A stretch of DNA of 33,535 nt from Variovorax sp. WDL1 (GTDB taxonomy: Bacteria > Pseudomonadota > Gammaproteobacteria > Burkholderiales > Burkholderiaceae_C), in assembly GCF_001541225.1 (NCBI RefSeq), contig NZ_LMTS01000300.1, positions 27,832 to 61,366 on the forward strand, in the 5' to 3' direction. The notes below the pieces were generated by a model. It was not told the DNA's origin. It saw only the letters and a list, made by a program, of their open reading frames with translations, and made no database searches. Positions 1 through 7,641 of this stretch are shown one piece after another (position 1 is the stretch's first letter; the number at the start of each line of letters is the position of its first letter). A program made the translations under genes and the position numbers.

Positions 1-1032
1 GGTGCGATAGCGATCGAGGCGTTGCTGCAAGCGCCGGGCGTCGCTTGAGAGCACCTGGTACTCGACGAGCGCGCTTCTCGTGGCTTCAACCAAGGCAGCT
101 TCTGCCTTCTCGACCAGGGCCAGCCTTGCGGCGGCTTCGCGATCCTGGCGCTCGCCGGGTGCAATCGGGAGCGGGATGCCCACACCGAAGGACACCATGT
201 CCGAATAGCCCGTACGCTGGCCGTAGGCGAGCTCCCAGGTCCAGTTCGGTTTGCGCTCGGTGCGAGCCACCGTCGCCGCCCGTTTCGCCAGCTCCAGGTC
301 TCGCCGCATCGTCGCCACGGAAGGGTGGCCCGCAACGTAGGCCTCTTCGGTGGGAAGCGCCTTATCCGGGACCGGTGCCAGCGCATCGGGCATCACCCCG
401 ATCCAGCGCTGGAGCCCAAGCCTGGCGGCGCTTTGCTGTTGTCGTACCTCGGCCGATTCGTCCTCCGAGCTCCCCTTGGCGCCGGTGAGGGAAAGCACGT
501 CATGGCTGCTGCCGGTTGCGGACGAGAGCCTGGCGCGTGCGGCTTCGAGCTCCTCATGCGCGTGGTGCTCCATCACGGTGGTGAGCTCGAGCGCCTCGGC
601 GGCGTAGAGGGCATCGATATAGGCCAACGCGGTCTGCAGGCGAGTGTCGGCAATGGCGGCCCGTGCCTGCACCGCTTCCCGTTCGATTGCCGCTTGCGCT
701 GCAGCCTGTCGCGCAGCACGCTTGGCTGGCGACACCCACTCCTGACTGACGCCGATGCGCTTCGTCGTCATCGAGTCGCGCGTGGTGCTGAATCTGTCGG
801 CGCCGGTGACCGGCAGGTTGTCGACGCCGATCCGCAGCACCGGATCAGGCAACTGGCCGGCTGCTCGGGAGGCCTCCGTGGCACTCAGGACACCGGCGCG
901 GCCGGCGCGAGCGGCCTCGGAGCGCTGGACAGCCAGCTGCAGGGCAGATTCCAGGGACAGGGGGGCGGCCTCTACCAGGCAGGGCAGCATGGCGGCGGCG
1001 AATGTGGCCGCGCGCAGCAGGGGAGTGGACAT
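1..1032 (-). CDS. TolC-family outer membrane efflux protein (CusC/CzcC-like), 3' end outside window
   Basis: This is the outer-membrane channel of a probable tripartite heavy-metal efflux pump. 344 codons are visible and the frame runs off the left edge without a stop. The N-terminus is a Sec signal peptide (residues 1-23, ending VEAAP). The following stretch LSLESALQLAVQRSE is the typical first helix of TolC/OEP proteins, and QLPDPVLRIGVDNLPV matches the conserved region seen in metal-efflux channels. Long Ala/Gln/Glu-rich coiled-coil helices follow (about residues 95-160), then a second OEP-like repeat starting around residue 225. No lipobox Cys is seen. It is the last gene of the minus-strand copper run, 78 bases after the small exported protein at 1111-1494. 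The usual CusB/CusA partners would lie beyond the edge. Family assignment is firm; the metal (Cu/Ag) is inferred from the neighbours. Confidence 0.88.
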   Translation of the reverse strand, partial: MSTPLLRAATFAAAMLPCLVEAAPLSLESALQLAVQRSEAARAGRAGVLSATEASRAAGQLPDPVLRIGVDNLPVTGADRFSTTRDSMTTKRIGVSQEWVSPAKRAARQAAAQAAIEREAVQARAAIADTRLQTALAYIDALYAAEALELTTVMEHHAHEELEAARARLSSATGSSHDVLSLTGAKGSSEDESAEVRQQQSAARLGLQRWIGVMPDALAPVPDKALPTEEAYVAGHPSVATMRRDLELAKRAATVARTERKPNWTWELAYGQRTGYSDMVSFGVGIPLPIAPGERQDREAAARLALVEKAEAALVEATRSALVEYQVLSSDARRLQQRLDRYRT

Positions 1033-1110
1033 GGATCCTCCGAGGACGAACGAAGCGTTCGCCGGCAAGCGGACAAGCCGCGCCGGCGCCGGTCAGGGTC
1101 GTCGGAGATT

Positions 1111-1494
1111 TCAGACTCGAAGTCTGCGCGTTTCGAGGTAGACGGGATCGGGCGGTGGCCGTTCGTCGTGGTGGACCTGTGCGGGCAGGTGGCGGCCATC
1201 GGAAGCAAGGACCGCTGGCATCACCAGGACATGCAGGACGGCGGGCAGCGATGGCGCTGCGGCCTTGACGGGCTCGAACGACAGCGACATGTCGGCCGAG
1301 TGCTGATGGCACAGCACCGGCTGGGCGGTATCCATGCCTTCACACGGCTGGCCCGCCGCCATCGCTGCGGCCATTGCTGCTGCATCGGGCAGTCCGGGAC
1401 AGACATAGCTCGCCAACGCCAGCTGCGAGAACAGCAGCGAGATCACGAGCAGGACGGCCGTGACGCAGCGGCGACGAAAGCGTGGGCGGGACAT
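1111..1494 (-). CDS. Small exported Cys/His/Met protein next to efflux channel
   Basis: This encodes 127 residues. A basic start (MSRPRFRRR) and a hydrophobic stretch (VTAVLLVISLLFSQLALA) form a signal peptide or anchor. The mature part begins SYVCPG and contains CEGMD and LCHQHSADMS, so three Cys and several His and Met residues could bind metal. No named family is recognised. Its place directly before an efflux channel recalls the small periplasmic CzcI/CusF-type proteins of metal pumps, but this is by position only. I chose the ATG at 1494 because it gives a clean signal peptide; upstream starts would run into the glycosyltransferase. The Shine-Dalgarno is weak. A short inverted repeat (CAGACT/AGTCTG, 1112-1126) overlaps the stop codon. 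Confidence 0.65.
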   Translation of the reverse strand: MSRPRFRRRCVTAVLLVISLLFSQLALASYVCPGLPDAAAMAAAMAAGQPCEGMDTAQPVLCHQHSADMSLSFEPVKAAAPSLPAVLHVLVMPAVLASDGRHLPAQVHHDERPPPDPVYLETRRLRV

Positions 1495-1577
1495 GTACGC
1501 CTGGCAGTGTAGGGCAGCTCGAAGCCGCCCGCATGCCGGATCCCGGGGGTGGTGAAGCGCAGGGGATTGCTGCAGGC

Positions 1578-2816
1578 TCATGAGCCGCATCGCCGGGCTT
1601 CCAGCAACCGGCGATAGGCAGCCACGTAGTTCGCCATCATCTGCGCAGCCGAGTATTGCAGCGCGTTCTGCAAGCCCAGCGCCCGCATCTCGTCGAGGTG
1701 CCCGGCTGCGTCCTCGATCGCCGTCGCCATGGCCTGGGGATCGCGGGGATCGATATAGCGAGCCGCGCGACCTCCGATCTCGTTCATCGGAGGCAGATCG
1801 GACGCGAAGACCGGGCAACCACAGGCCTGGGCTTCGATCAACGGCCAGCCGAATCCCTCCTGGAGCGACGGGAACACCAAGGCGGTTGCCCTGGCGTAGA
1901 GCGCACGCAGTTCCTCATGGGCGACTTCCTGCAGAGTCCTGACCTCTTCGGCGACGCCGTGCCTGGAAGCCAGCTCCATCAGGCCCTGATCGAGCTCCGG
2001 CCCGACGAAGACCAGGTACTTCACCAGGGGTGCGGCGCCGCGCGCAGCGGCACGGGTCTTCAGGGCTATGAACGTCTCGAGGACCGCTTGGCGGTTCTTG
2101 CGCGGCAGGTCCGATCCGACATGAATCAGGTAGGTGTCGCGCGGACCCAGCCCGAAACGATGAACGAGTGAGTCCGCCTCCTCTGGCCGCATCGGCGAGA
2201 AGCTCTCGTTCAGGCCGTTGAGCACGGTCGTCACCTTGTCTTCTTCTGCCAGCTGCATGTCCAGCAGCGCACGCTGCGTCGTCGGCGAGACGCAAGCGAT
2301 CAGGTCGGCCTTGGCAAGTCCCGACGAGATGAGCCGCTGGAACACTCGCCCGCTCCAACCGACGCTCCATCCCTCGACCATGCCCCTGGCCGCTTGCACG
2401 GCGATGACGTCATGGCACGTGACAAGCGTCGGCCTGCCCTTGATCCAGCGCACATACATGCTGTTGGAGTGATCGCAGATGTGGACGACGTCAGCCCATC
2501 GTGCCTGCGCAGCGAGCGTGGGAACGAACAGGACGAACTTGTCGAGGTAGCCAAGCCATTTCCACAGCCGCGACGACGGTGGCACGCGCTGAAGCCATCG
2601 CCTGGGCGCGGTCACGCGCAACTCGCAATCGCTGTTCGGCAGCTCGCGCTCCAGAACCCGCAGGAACGCCCGCATGCTGGCCTGGTTGTCCGGCTCGTAG
2701 TTGCCGACCAGCAGGATCTTCATTCGCGCTTCAGCGGCCGCGGCGTCGTTCGACTGTGCGTCTTCAGTGATCTCTCCGACAAGCAGGTTGTTGCCCCGGC
2801 GATCTGTAGTTGTCAT
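1578..2816 (-). CDS. GT4-type family 1 glycosyltransferase
   Basis: This 412-residue cytoplasmic glycosyltransferase has the GT-B fold and transfers a sugar from an activated nucleotide donor; the acceptor is unknown. The N-terminal Rossmann domain starts at MKILLVGNYEPDN (residue 32). HICDH (about 112-125) and TCHDV (about 133-137) lie in the acceptor domain. The donor domain has HVGSDLPRKN (Arg239/Lys240) and the E-x7-E motif EGFGWPLIE (Glu320, Glu328), both typical of GT4 enzymes. The start at 2816 has a good AGAGGAG ribosome site; an internal start at 2723 would remove a 31-residue lead with no known role. It lies co-directionally between the CusF-like gene (61-base gap) and a small exported protein inside the copper run. 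That is an unusual place for a glycosyltransferase. Confidence 0.9.
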   Translation of the reverse strand: MTTTDRRGNNLLVGEITEDAQSNDAAAAEARMKILLVGNYEPDNQASMRAFLRVLERELPNSDCELRVTAPRRWLQRVPPSSRLWKWLGYLDKFVLFVPTLAAQARWADVVHICDHSNSMYVRWIKGRPTLVTCHDVIAVQAARGMVEGWSVGWSGRVFQRLISSGLAKADLIACVSPTTQRALLDMQLAEEDKVTTVLNGLNESFSPMRPEEADSLVHRFGLGPRDTYLIHVGSDLPRKNRQAVLETFIALKTRAAARGAAPLVKYLVFVGPELDQGLMELASRHGVAEEVRTLQEVAHEELRALYARATALVFPSLQEGFGWPLIEAQACGCPVFASDLPPMNEIGGRAARYIDPRDPQAMATAIEDAAGHLDEMRALGLQNALQYSAAQMMANYVAAYRRLLEARRCGS

Positions 2817-2877
2817 GTCTGTTCTCCTCTGCCCGTTGCGGTGCCTCCCGGCACACCTGGTCTCGATGGCCCAGGGC

Positions 2878-3228
2878 CTAGCGTGCGGCTTCGAGCTTCG
2901 TCACGGTGAACTTGCCGTCGATCTTCTCGGCCTGGAAGCGCACCTTGTCGCCGGCCTGGACCTTGTCGAGCATGGCTTCCTCCCTGACCTGAAACACCAT
3001 GGTCATGGCGGGCATGTCGAGGTTCTTCAGCGGGCCATGCCGGAGGGTGAGCTTCTTGCCCTCCTTGTCGACCTTGCGGACCTCGCCGTCGGCAAGTTCG
3101 CCGGCAGCCGACGATGGCGCAACGCTTGCGCTTGGTGCGGCAGGGCTGCTGGCGGGCTGTGCCGAAGCCGGGCTTGCGAATGCCAGTGCCGCGATCATTG
3201 CGGCGAGAGAGAGACGAATGTCGATCAT
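2878..3228 (-). CDS. CusF-like periplasmic copper/silver chaperone
   Basis: This 116-residue exported protein has a signal peptide ending SPASAQ and a Pro/Ala/Ser-rich linker to about residue 45. It is followed by a CusF OB-fold domain with the motif LDMPAMTMVFQV. By comparison with E. coli CusF the metal ligands are His64, Met75 and Met77. The Trp that stacks on the metal in E. coli is replaced here by Met72, a variant common in stand-alone relatives. It would carry Cu(I) or Ag(I) in the periplasm to an efflux pump. The start at 3228 follows AGGAA at a good distance and gives a proper signal peptide. It sits between the cupredoxin and the glycosyltransferase on the same strand. Confidence 0.9.
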   Translation of the reverse strand: MIDIRLSLAAMIAALAFASPASAQPASSPAAPSASVAPSSAAGELADGEVRKVDKEGKKLTLRHGPLKNLDMPAMTMVFQVREEAMLDKVQAGDKVRFQAEKIDGKFTVTKLEAAR

Positions 3229-3268
3229 GTGAGTTCCTGTTTGTCGAGGTTGAAGAAGCAGGCGGCGA

Positions 3269-3769
3269 TCAGTTCCGCCCCTGCTTGCGCGCAGCCCTGG
3301 CAACGTTCACAGCGCCCTTCATTCCTGCGTCGTAGTGACCTGGTTGCAGGCACGCGAAGTCCACCTTGCCCGCCTTGGTGAACTGCCAGACGATCTCGCC
3401 CGTCTTGCCGCCGGCGAGGGTCACCATGTTCGGGTCGGCGTGTTCCATCTCCGGGTGCTTCTTCATGACTTCGTAGTGCTCCTTCAGCTCCTTCTCGGTG
3501 CCGAGCACCAGCTCGTGCTTGAGCTTTCCGGAGTTGGTGACGACGAAGCGCACGGTCTCGCCTTGCTTCACGTGGATGCTGGAGGGATTGAAGCGCATGC
3601 CGTCCGTCATATCGACGTTGACGGTGCGCGTCGCCTTCGAGGCGATGCCGGGCTTGCCGACCGCTTCAACGTGGCCATGGCCGCCGGCATGCTGGCCAGA
3701 GGCGAAGGCAGCCGCCGAGGCGAGGGCGATCGTTGCTGCGGCCGTGGCGATACGGATGGATCTGTTCAT
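3269..3769 (-). CDS. Periplasmic cupredoxin (CopI-like)
   Basis: This 166-residue exported blue-copper-type protein has a signal peptide (residues 1-23) and a His-rich start of the mature protein (GQHAGGHGH). A cupredoxin domain spans about residues 48-158. The type 1 copper ligands are visible: His85 in KHELVLG, then Cys140, His145 and Met150 in ACLQPGHYDAGM. A His/Met-rich insertion (HYEVMKKHPEMEHADPNM, about 98-115) lies between strands, as in cupredoxins linked to copper tolerance such as CopI of Rubrivivax. It is 39 bases after the multicopper oxidase and 40 before the CusF-like gene, which suggests one transcript. It probably binds or shuttles periplasmic copper. The exact CopI orthology is a suggestion, so no symbol is given. 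Confidence 0.9.
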   Translation of the reverse strand: MNRSIRIATAAATIALASAAAFASGQHAGGHGHVEAVGKPGIASKATRTVNVDMTDGMRFNPSSIHVKQGETVRFVVTNSGKLKHELVLGTEKELKEHYEVMKKHPEMEHADPNMVTLAGGKTGEIVWQFTKAGKVDFACLQPGHYDAGMKGAVNVARAARKQGRN

Positions 3770-3808
3770 GGAATTTCCTTCTGCTGGAATGAGTGAAGAG
3801 GACGGCCG

Positions 3809-5224
3809 TCAATGGCCCGAGTGGCCGCTGGCCGGCTTGCGGACCTGGACCTCGATGTCCCTGGCCGGCATGTTCCGCGTGGGCATGGCGGCTGCGCCTG
3901 CGCTGCGGGACCGAGGCGGATCGGGCGGCTGCCCGTCGAACTCGTAGGCCACCGTGCCCTGGGGGTGCTTGAACCACCCCGGGTTCGAGTAGTCGCCGGG
4001 CTTCTGTCCGCGACGCACCTTGACGACGCTGAACATCCCGCCCATCTCGACAGAGCCGAAGGGTCCCTGGCCGCCCATCATCGCGGCGGTGTTGTCGGGG
4101 AGGGGCATCTCCATCTCGGTCATGTCGGCCATGCCGCGCTCGCCCATCACCATGTAGTCGGGCACGAGCCGGGTGATCTTCCTGACCATGTCCTTGTGAT
4201 CGACGCCGATCATGGTGGGCACGTCGTGGCCCATCGCGTTCATCGTGTGGTGGCTCTTGTGGCAGTGGAAGGCCCAGTCGCCTTCCTCGTTGGCGAGGAA
4301 CTCGATCTGGCGCATCTGGCCGACCGCCACGTCGGTCGTCACTTCATGCCAGCGTGTGCTCCTTGGCGTCGGGCCGCCGTCGGTCCCCGTGACGACGAAC
4401 TCGTGCCCGTGGAGATGCATCGGGTGGTTGGTCATCGTCAGATTGCCGAAGCGTATGCGCACCTTGTCGTTCAGCCTGACGTTGAGCGAGTCGATGCCGG
4501 GAAAGACCCGGCTGTTCCACGACCACAGGTTGAAGTCCAGCATGGTCATGATCTTCGGCGTCGCGCTGCCGGGCTCGATGTCGTAGGCGTTGAGCAGGAA
4601 CACGAAGTCGCGGTCCACCTCGTCTATCAGCGGATGCCGGCTCTTCGGATGCGTGACCCAGAAGCCCATCATGCCCATCGCCATCTGCGTCATCTCGTCC
4701 GCGTGCGGGTGGTACATGAAGGTGCCCGGCCGGCGCGCGACGAACTCGTAGACGAAGGTCTTGCCGGGCTGGATGGCCGGCTGGGTCAGGCCGGTCACGC
4801 CGTCCATGCCGTTGGGCAGGCGCTGGCCGTGCCAATGGATGCTGGTGTGCTCGGGCAGCTTGTTGGTGACGAAGATGCGGACACGGTCGCCCTCGACCAC
4901 CTCGATGGTGGGGCCGGGCGACTGGCCGTTGTAGCCCCACAGGTGAGCCTTGAAGCCCGGCGCCATCTCGCGGACGACGGGCTCGGCGACGAGGTGGAAC
5001 TCCTTGACGCCGTTGTTCATTCGCCAGGGCAGCGTCCAGCCATTGAGGGTGACGACCGGCTGGTAGGGCCGCCCCGTCGATGGCGAGAGCGGCGGCATGG
5101 TGTCAGGCTTGTCCTGGAGCACAGGTTCGGGCAGGGCGGCCATTGCCACCTTGCTGACCGAAGCGGCGGCAATGGCACCCGTGATGGCACCGGCACCGTT
5201 GAGAAAGTTGCGTCTGTTGGTCAT
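3809..5224 (-). CDS. Tat-exported multicopper oxidase (copper tolerance)
   Basis: This 471-residue periplasmic oxidase probably oxidises Cu(I) to the less toxic Cu(II). Twin arginines in TNRRNFLNG (Arg4, Arg5) and a hydrophobic stretch ending KVAMA form a Tat signal, as expected for an enzyme folded with copper in the cytoplasm. The copper motifs are in order: HWHG (130-133), HPH (172-174), HPMHLHGH (267-274) and HCHKSHHTMNAM (320-331). The last gives the type 1 ligands Cys321, His326 and Met331. A Met-rich segment (about 360-395, with MGERGMADMTEMEMP) resembles the Met-rich parts of CueO/CopA enzymes. The C-terminus ends SGHSGH. It is shorter than CopA (about 600) and close to compact CueO-type enzymes. 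It lies 24 bases downstream of the TolC-type gene. Confidence 0.95.
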   Translation of the reverse strand: MTNRRNFLNGAGAITGAIAAASVSKVAMAALPEPVLQDKPDTMPPLSPSTGRPYQPVVTLNGWTLPWRMNNGVKEFHLVAEPVVREMAPGFKAHLWGYNGQSPGPTIEVVEGDRVRIFVTNKLPEHTSIHWHGQRLPNGMDGVTGLTQPAIQPGKTFVYEFVARRPGTFMYHPHADEMTQMAMGMMGFWVTHPKSRHPLIDEVDRDFVFLLNAYDIEPGSATPKIMTMLDFNLWSWNSRVFPGIDSLNVRLNDKVRIRFGNLTMTNHPMHLHGHEFVVTGTDGGPTPRSTRWHEVTTDVAVGQMRQIEFLANEEGDWAFHCHKSHHTMNAMGHDVPTMIGVDHKDMVRKITRLVPDYMVMGERGMADMTEMEMPLPDNTAAMMGGQGPFGSVEMGGMFSVVKVRRGQKPGDYSNPGWFKHPQGTVAYEFDGQPPDPPRSRSAGAAAMPTRNMPARDIEVQVRKPASGHSGH

Positions 5225-5248
5225 GTAGGTTGTGCGTCGAGGCGCCGT

Positions 5249-6730
5249 TCAGTGGGCGGCGCCGGAGGTCCCCTGCGGACTCGAGCTGGCCATGGGGGCG
5301 GATGCGGCGACGGGCTTGCCGATCACCGATGCCGCCAGGGCAGCATCGGCCAGCCAGAACTGCTGCTGGGCGTTGATGGCGTTGTTCACGCTCGTGATCT
5401 GGTCCCGCGCCTCCGCGAGCAGCTCGAAGACGCCGATCAGCATCCCGTTGTAGCGCAGCACGTTCTCGTCCTGCATGGCCTGGCGCAGCGGCACGATCTC
5501 GTCGCGATAGTGGCGTGCGATGTCGTAGGCCGTGCGGTAGGCGGAATAGTCCTCGCGCAGCTGGGAGGTCGCGCCGCGGACGGTCGCGTCGTAGCGGTTC
5601 GCCGCCGCCAGCGCCTGTGCATCCAGCGCATCGCGCTGGGCGCCTCCCCAGTCGAAGAGGGGCAGCCGGATGTCGAGCTCGAAGCCGCGGCGCGTGTCAC
5701 GGCTGCCGCCGTCGAAGACGGTGTCCCGGCGCACGCCGGCCTCGACATCGATGAAGGTCGACAAGAGGTTGATGCCCTGCGACCTGCCGGCGACGTCGAG
5801 CTGTGCGCGGGCCTGCTGCACGTCCAGGCGCTGCTCGCCGGCCGCCCCCGCCACCTCGCGTGCTTCGCGGGGCGCCTTGGGGAGGTCCGGCAGCCGCTCG
5901 GGCAGCTTCAGCCTGGCCGCTTGCCCGGCGTCGAGACCCAGGGCCCGGACGAGTTCCTCGCGCGCCGAGGTGGCGCTGTGGCGCGCCGATGCGAGCTGCG
6001 TCGTGGCATCGGCATAGAACACCTGCTGGCGTGCGCGCTGCAGCTTGCTGAAGTTGCCGATCAGCTGCATGCGCCGCGCGAGCTCGGCGCTTGCCTCGGC
6101 CGATTCCTTGACCTGTTCGGCGTACTGCAGGGACTGCCGGGCCGCGACGGCCCGAACCCACGCCTGCCGGACCTGGGTCACCTGGTCCACCACCGTGCCG
6201 GTCAGCTGCACCTGTGCCGAGGCGGCCTGGCTGCGGGAGATCGAAAGGCGCTGCGGCAGAAGAAGAAGGTCCACCAACCCGAACGACAACATGCGCCCGA
6301 TCTCGAGCTCGTCGCCCAGGCGCATGCGCTCGAACGTCAACACCGGGTTGGGCAGCCGGCTCGCCTGGTTGGCCGATGCGATATCGGCCCAGCTCTGCGC
6401 GACCAGCGCCTGGACTGCAGAGCTGTTGGCAAGCGCCAGGCGCACGGCCTCGTCCTGGGACAGGGGCTTGCCGAGCAGCTCTTCCGAGAGGGCGGCTCGA
6501 GTCTCTCGCTGTTGCGCGGTGCGGCTGAGCTCGAGCGTTCCGCCCGTGAACTGCGATGCCGAGGAATTCGTCTCCTTCAGGGCGTCGTCGATCCCGACGG
6601 AGGCGCAGCCCGCCAGGAATGCGGCGGCCAGCACGACGCATGTCATCTGCAGCGGCCGCCTTGCTGGAGTGCGTGGGCCTCCTGTTGCGGTGACGGTGCC
6701 ATTCGCCTTTGCAGCGCCCGTGCGCCTCAT
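5249..6730 (-). CDS. TolC-family outer membrane lipoprotein channel
   Basis: This 493-residue outer membrane factor has a hydrophobic stretch ending in the lipobox LAGC (Cys42), so it is a lipoprotein like CusC/OprM. Two OEP repeats are visible: SQDEAVRLALANSSAVQ to PNPVLTFERMRL (about 85-150) and GIELDIRLPLFDWGGAQRDA-like sequence near residue 370. Both are flanked by long coiled coils. The start at 6730 follows GGAGGG, and its ATG overlaps the stop of the upstream lipoprotein gene (ATGA), so the two are translationally coupled. A shorter start at Met29 (6646) would leave only a 13-residue signal and lacks such support. No pump genes adjoin it, only the oxidase. It may serve an unlinked pump or the one to the left of the window. 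It differs clearly from the channel at 1-1032. Confidence 0.92.
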   Translation of the reverse strand: MRRTGAAKANGTVTATGGPRTPARRPLQMTCVVLAAAFLAGCASVGIDDALKETNSSASQFTGGTLELSRTAQQRETRAALSEELLGKPLSQDEAVRLALANSSAVQALVAQSWADIASANQASRLPNPVLTFERMRLGDELEIGRMLSFGLVDLLLLPQRLSISRSQAASAQVQLTGTVVDQVTQVRQAWVRAVAARQSLQYAEQVKESAEASAELARRMQLIGNFSKLQRARQQVFYADATTQLASARHSATSAREELVRALGLDAGQAARLKLPERLPDLPKAPREAREVAGAAGEQRLDVQQARAQLDVAGRSQGINLLSTFIDVEAGVRRDTVFDGGSRDTRRGFELDIRLPLFDWGGAQRDALDAQALAAANRYDATVRGATSQLREDYSAYRTAYDIARHYRDEIVPLRQAMQDENVLRYNGMLIGVFELLAEARDQITSVNNAINAQQQFWLADAALAASVIGKPVAASAPMASSSPQGTSGAAH

Positions 6731-7071
6731 GGCTGTCCCTCCTTCGGCGGCGCCGCCGGTGGCTTCGGCATGGCATGGCCCGCGTGTGGATCGGTTGCAC
6801 CGGCCGGCTTGCCCTCGGCGGCTGCTGCGCCCTCCTTGGCATAGGCCTGCCAGCCGCCTCGCTGACGGACGGTTTCGTTGGCCTCCTTCCAGGGGACGGG
6901 TTTTTCGTCGACGAACGGCTTGTAGCCCTCCATGGCGGAGCGGTAGGCAAGTGGTGTTGCGGCCTCGGCAGCAACCGCGGTATCGGGCGCGGGGCCGGTC
7001 TGGGCGCCCGATGCACAGGCGGCCAGCGCCGGCAAGACAGCCAGCCAACGGGCCGGCAGGAAACTGAACAT
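6727..7071 (-). CDS. Small lipoprotein of the copper cluster
   Basis: This encodes 114 residues with a signal peptide and lipobox (LPALAAC, Cys19). The mature part has a central stretch PLAYRSAMEGYKPFVDEKPVPWKEANETV and a Pro/Ala/His-rich tail with DPHAGHAMPKPP that could bind copper. No family name is recognised. The TGA stop shares four bases with the ATG of the TolC-type lipoprotein, so the two products are probably made in a fixed ratio and may act together in the outer membrane. The ATG at 7071 follows GAGGATCCC. That ribosome site lies in one arm of a possible 7-bp hairpin (7077-7083 with 7115-7121). The sequence is coding-like and the coupling is persuasive; the function is unknown. 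Confidence 0.8.
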   Translation of the reverse strand: MFSFLPARWLAVLPALAACASGAQTGPAPDTAVAAEAATPLAYRSAMEGYKPFVDEKPVPWKEANETVRQRGGWQAYAKEGAAAAEGKPAGATDPHAGHAMPKPPAAPPKEGQP

Positions 7072-7158
7072 GGGATCCTCGCGATGTTCATGAACGGCAT
7101 GCCGCCAGCGAGCCCGCGAGGGGCGTGACGGTACGAACGATGCATGCGCGTCCCGGCG

Positions 7159-7177
7159 CCGGCAGCAGAACTGCCGG
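7159..7177 (-). terminator. Hairpin after the His/Cys-rich gene, possible attenuator or weak terminator
   Basis: A perfect 7-bp stem (CCGGCAG/CTGCCGG) with a 5-base loop lies 13 bases after the TAA stop of the gene ending at 7191. There is no T-run after it on the minus strand. It is more likely an RNA-stabilising or partially attenuating hairpin than a full terminator. Confidence 0.3.
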
Positions 7178-7190
7178 GCACTGGACGCGG

Positions 7191-7598
7191 TTACGCGCGA
7201 GGTGGTTTGTGGGGAACGCCGGGCGACACAGTCGCCATGGCTCGCAGGGGCTCAGCGAGATCGGCCTGGGGCAGGCCGTGGAAGATGGGCGTGTGGAGCG
7301 TCGGCATCATTCCGACCGCATGACATGCGGCGCAATTGCCGCATGTGTGAGACGCGTCCGACGGCTCATCGTGGGCGCCTGGGGCGTCATGTTGGTCCGC
7401 GCTGTCATCGCTGCTTACATTTGAATGGTGGTGGTCCGCGCCTGGCGTGCCGTGATCGTGCCGACTGTGGTCATGGGCGTCGCCCGAGCTCGAGTGCGCC
7501 GGCGCGGGTGAGCAAAACGCCATGGCCGCGACCGCATGGCCCTGGAAGGGCACTGCAAGCATCATGAGCCACAGCAGGATTGCGCGGAGATTCACCAT
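7191..7598 (-). CDS. Exported His/Cys-rich putative metal-binding protein
   Basis: This encodes 135 residues. A signal peptide or anchor (MVNLRAILLWLMMLAVPFQGHA) is followed by a very His/Asp-rich segment (about 35-75, with DAHDHSRHDHG and DHHHS) and then the cluster CGNCAACHAVGM (about 86-97). This layout resembles small DUF2946-like exported proteins near copper genes, but I cannot confirm the family. It follows the Cu-ATPase by 43 bases on the same strand and so is likely cotranscribed. A role in holding or sensing exported copper or zinc in the periplasm is plausible. The C-terminus (GVPHKPPRA) is unremarkable. Confidence 0.72.
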   Translation of the reverse strand: MVNLRAILLWLMMLAVPFQGHAVAAMAFCSPAPAHSSSGDAHDHSRHDHGTPGADHHHSNVSSDDSADQHDAPGAHDEPSDASHTCGNCAACHAVGMMPTLHTPIFHGLPQADLAEPLRAMATVSPGVPHKPPRA

Positions 7599-7641
7599 CG
7601 CCGAAATTGTAGGGGCTTGCCGGACCTTGTCTATCGCACGC

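Noticed and set aside
1112..1126. Inverted repeat CAGACT-CGA-AGTCTG as a terminator
   Set aside because: The stem is only 6 bp, it overlaps a stop codon and no T-run follows on either strand.
325..1512. Plus-strand open frame of about 395 codons at the left end
   Set aside because: The minus strand encodes a TolC-family protein and a signal-peptide protein across the same bases; the plus frame shows no recognisable domain.
3812..6844. Plus-strand open frame of about 1010 codons opposite the oxidase and TolC-type genes
   Set aside because: It mirrors the G/C third-position bias of the real minus-strand genes, has no ribosome site or domain, and its translation is Arg/Gly/His-rich without protein-like pattern.
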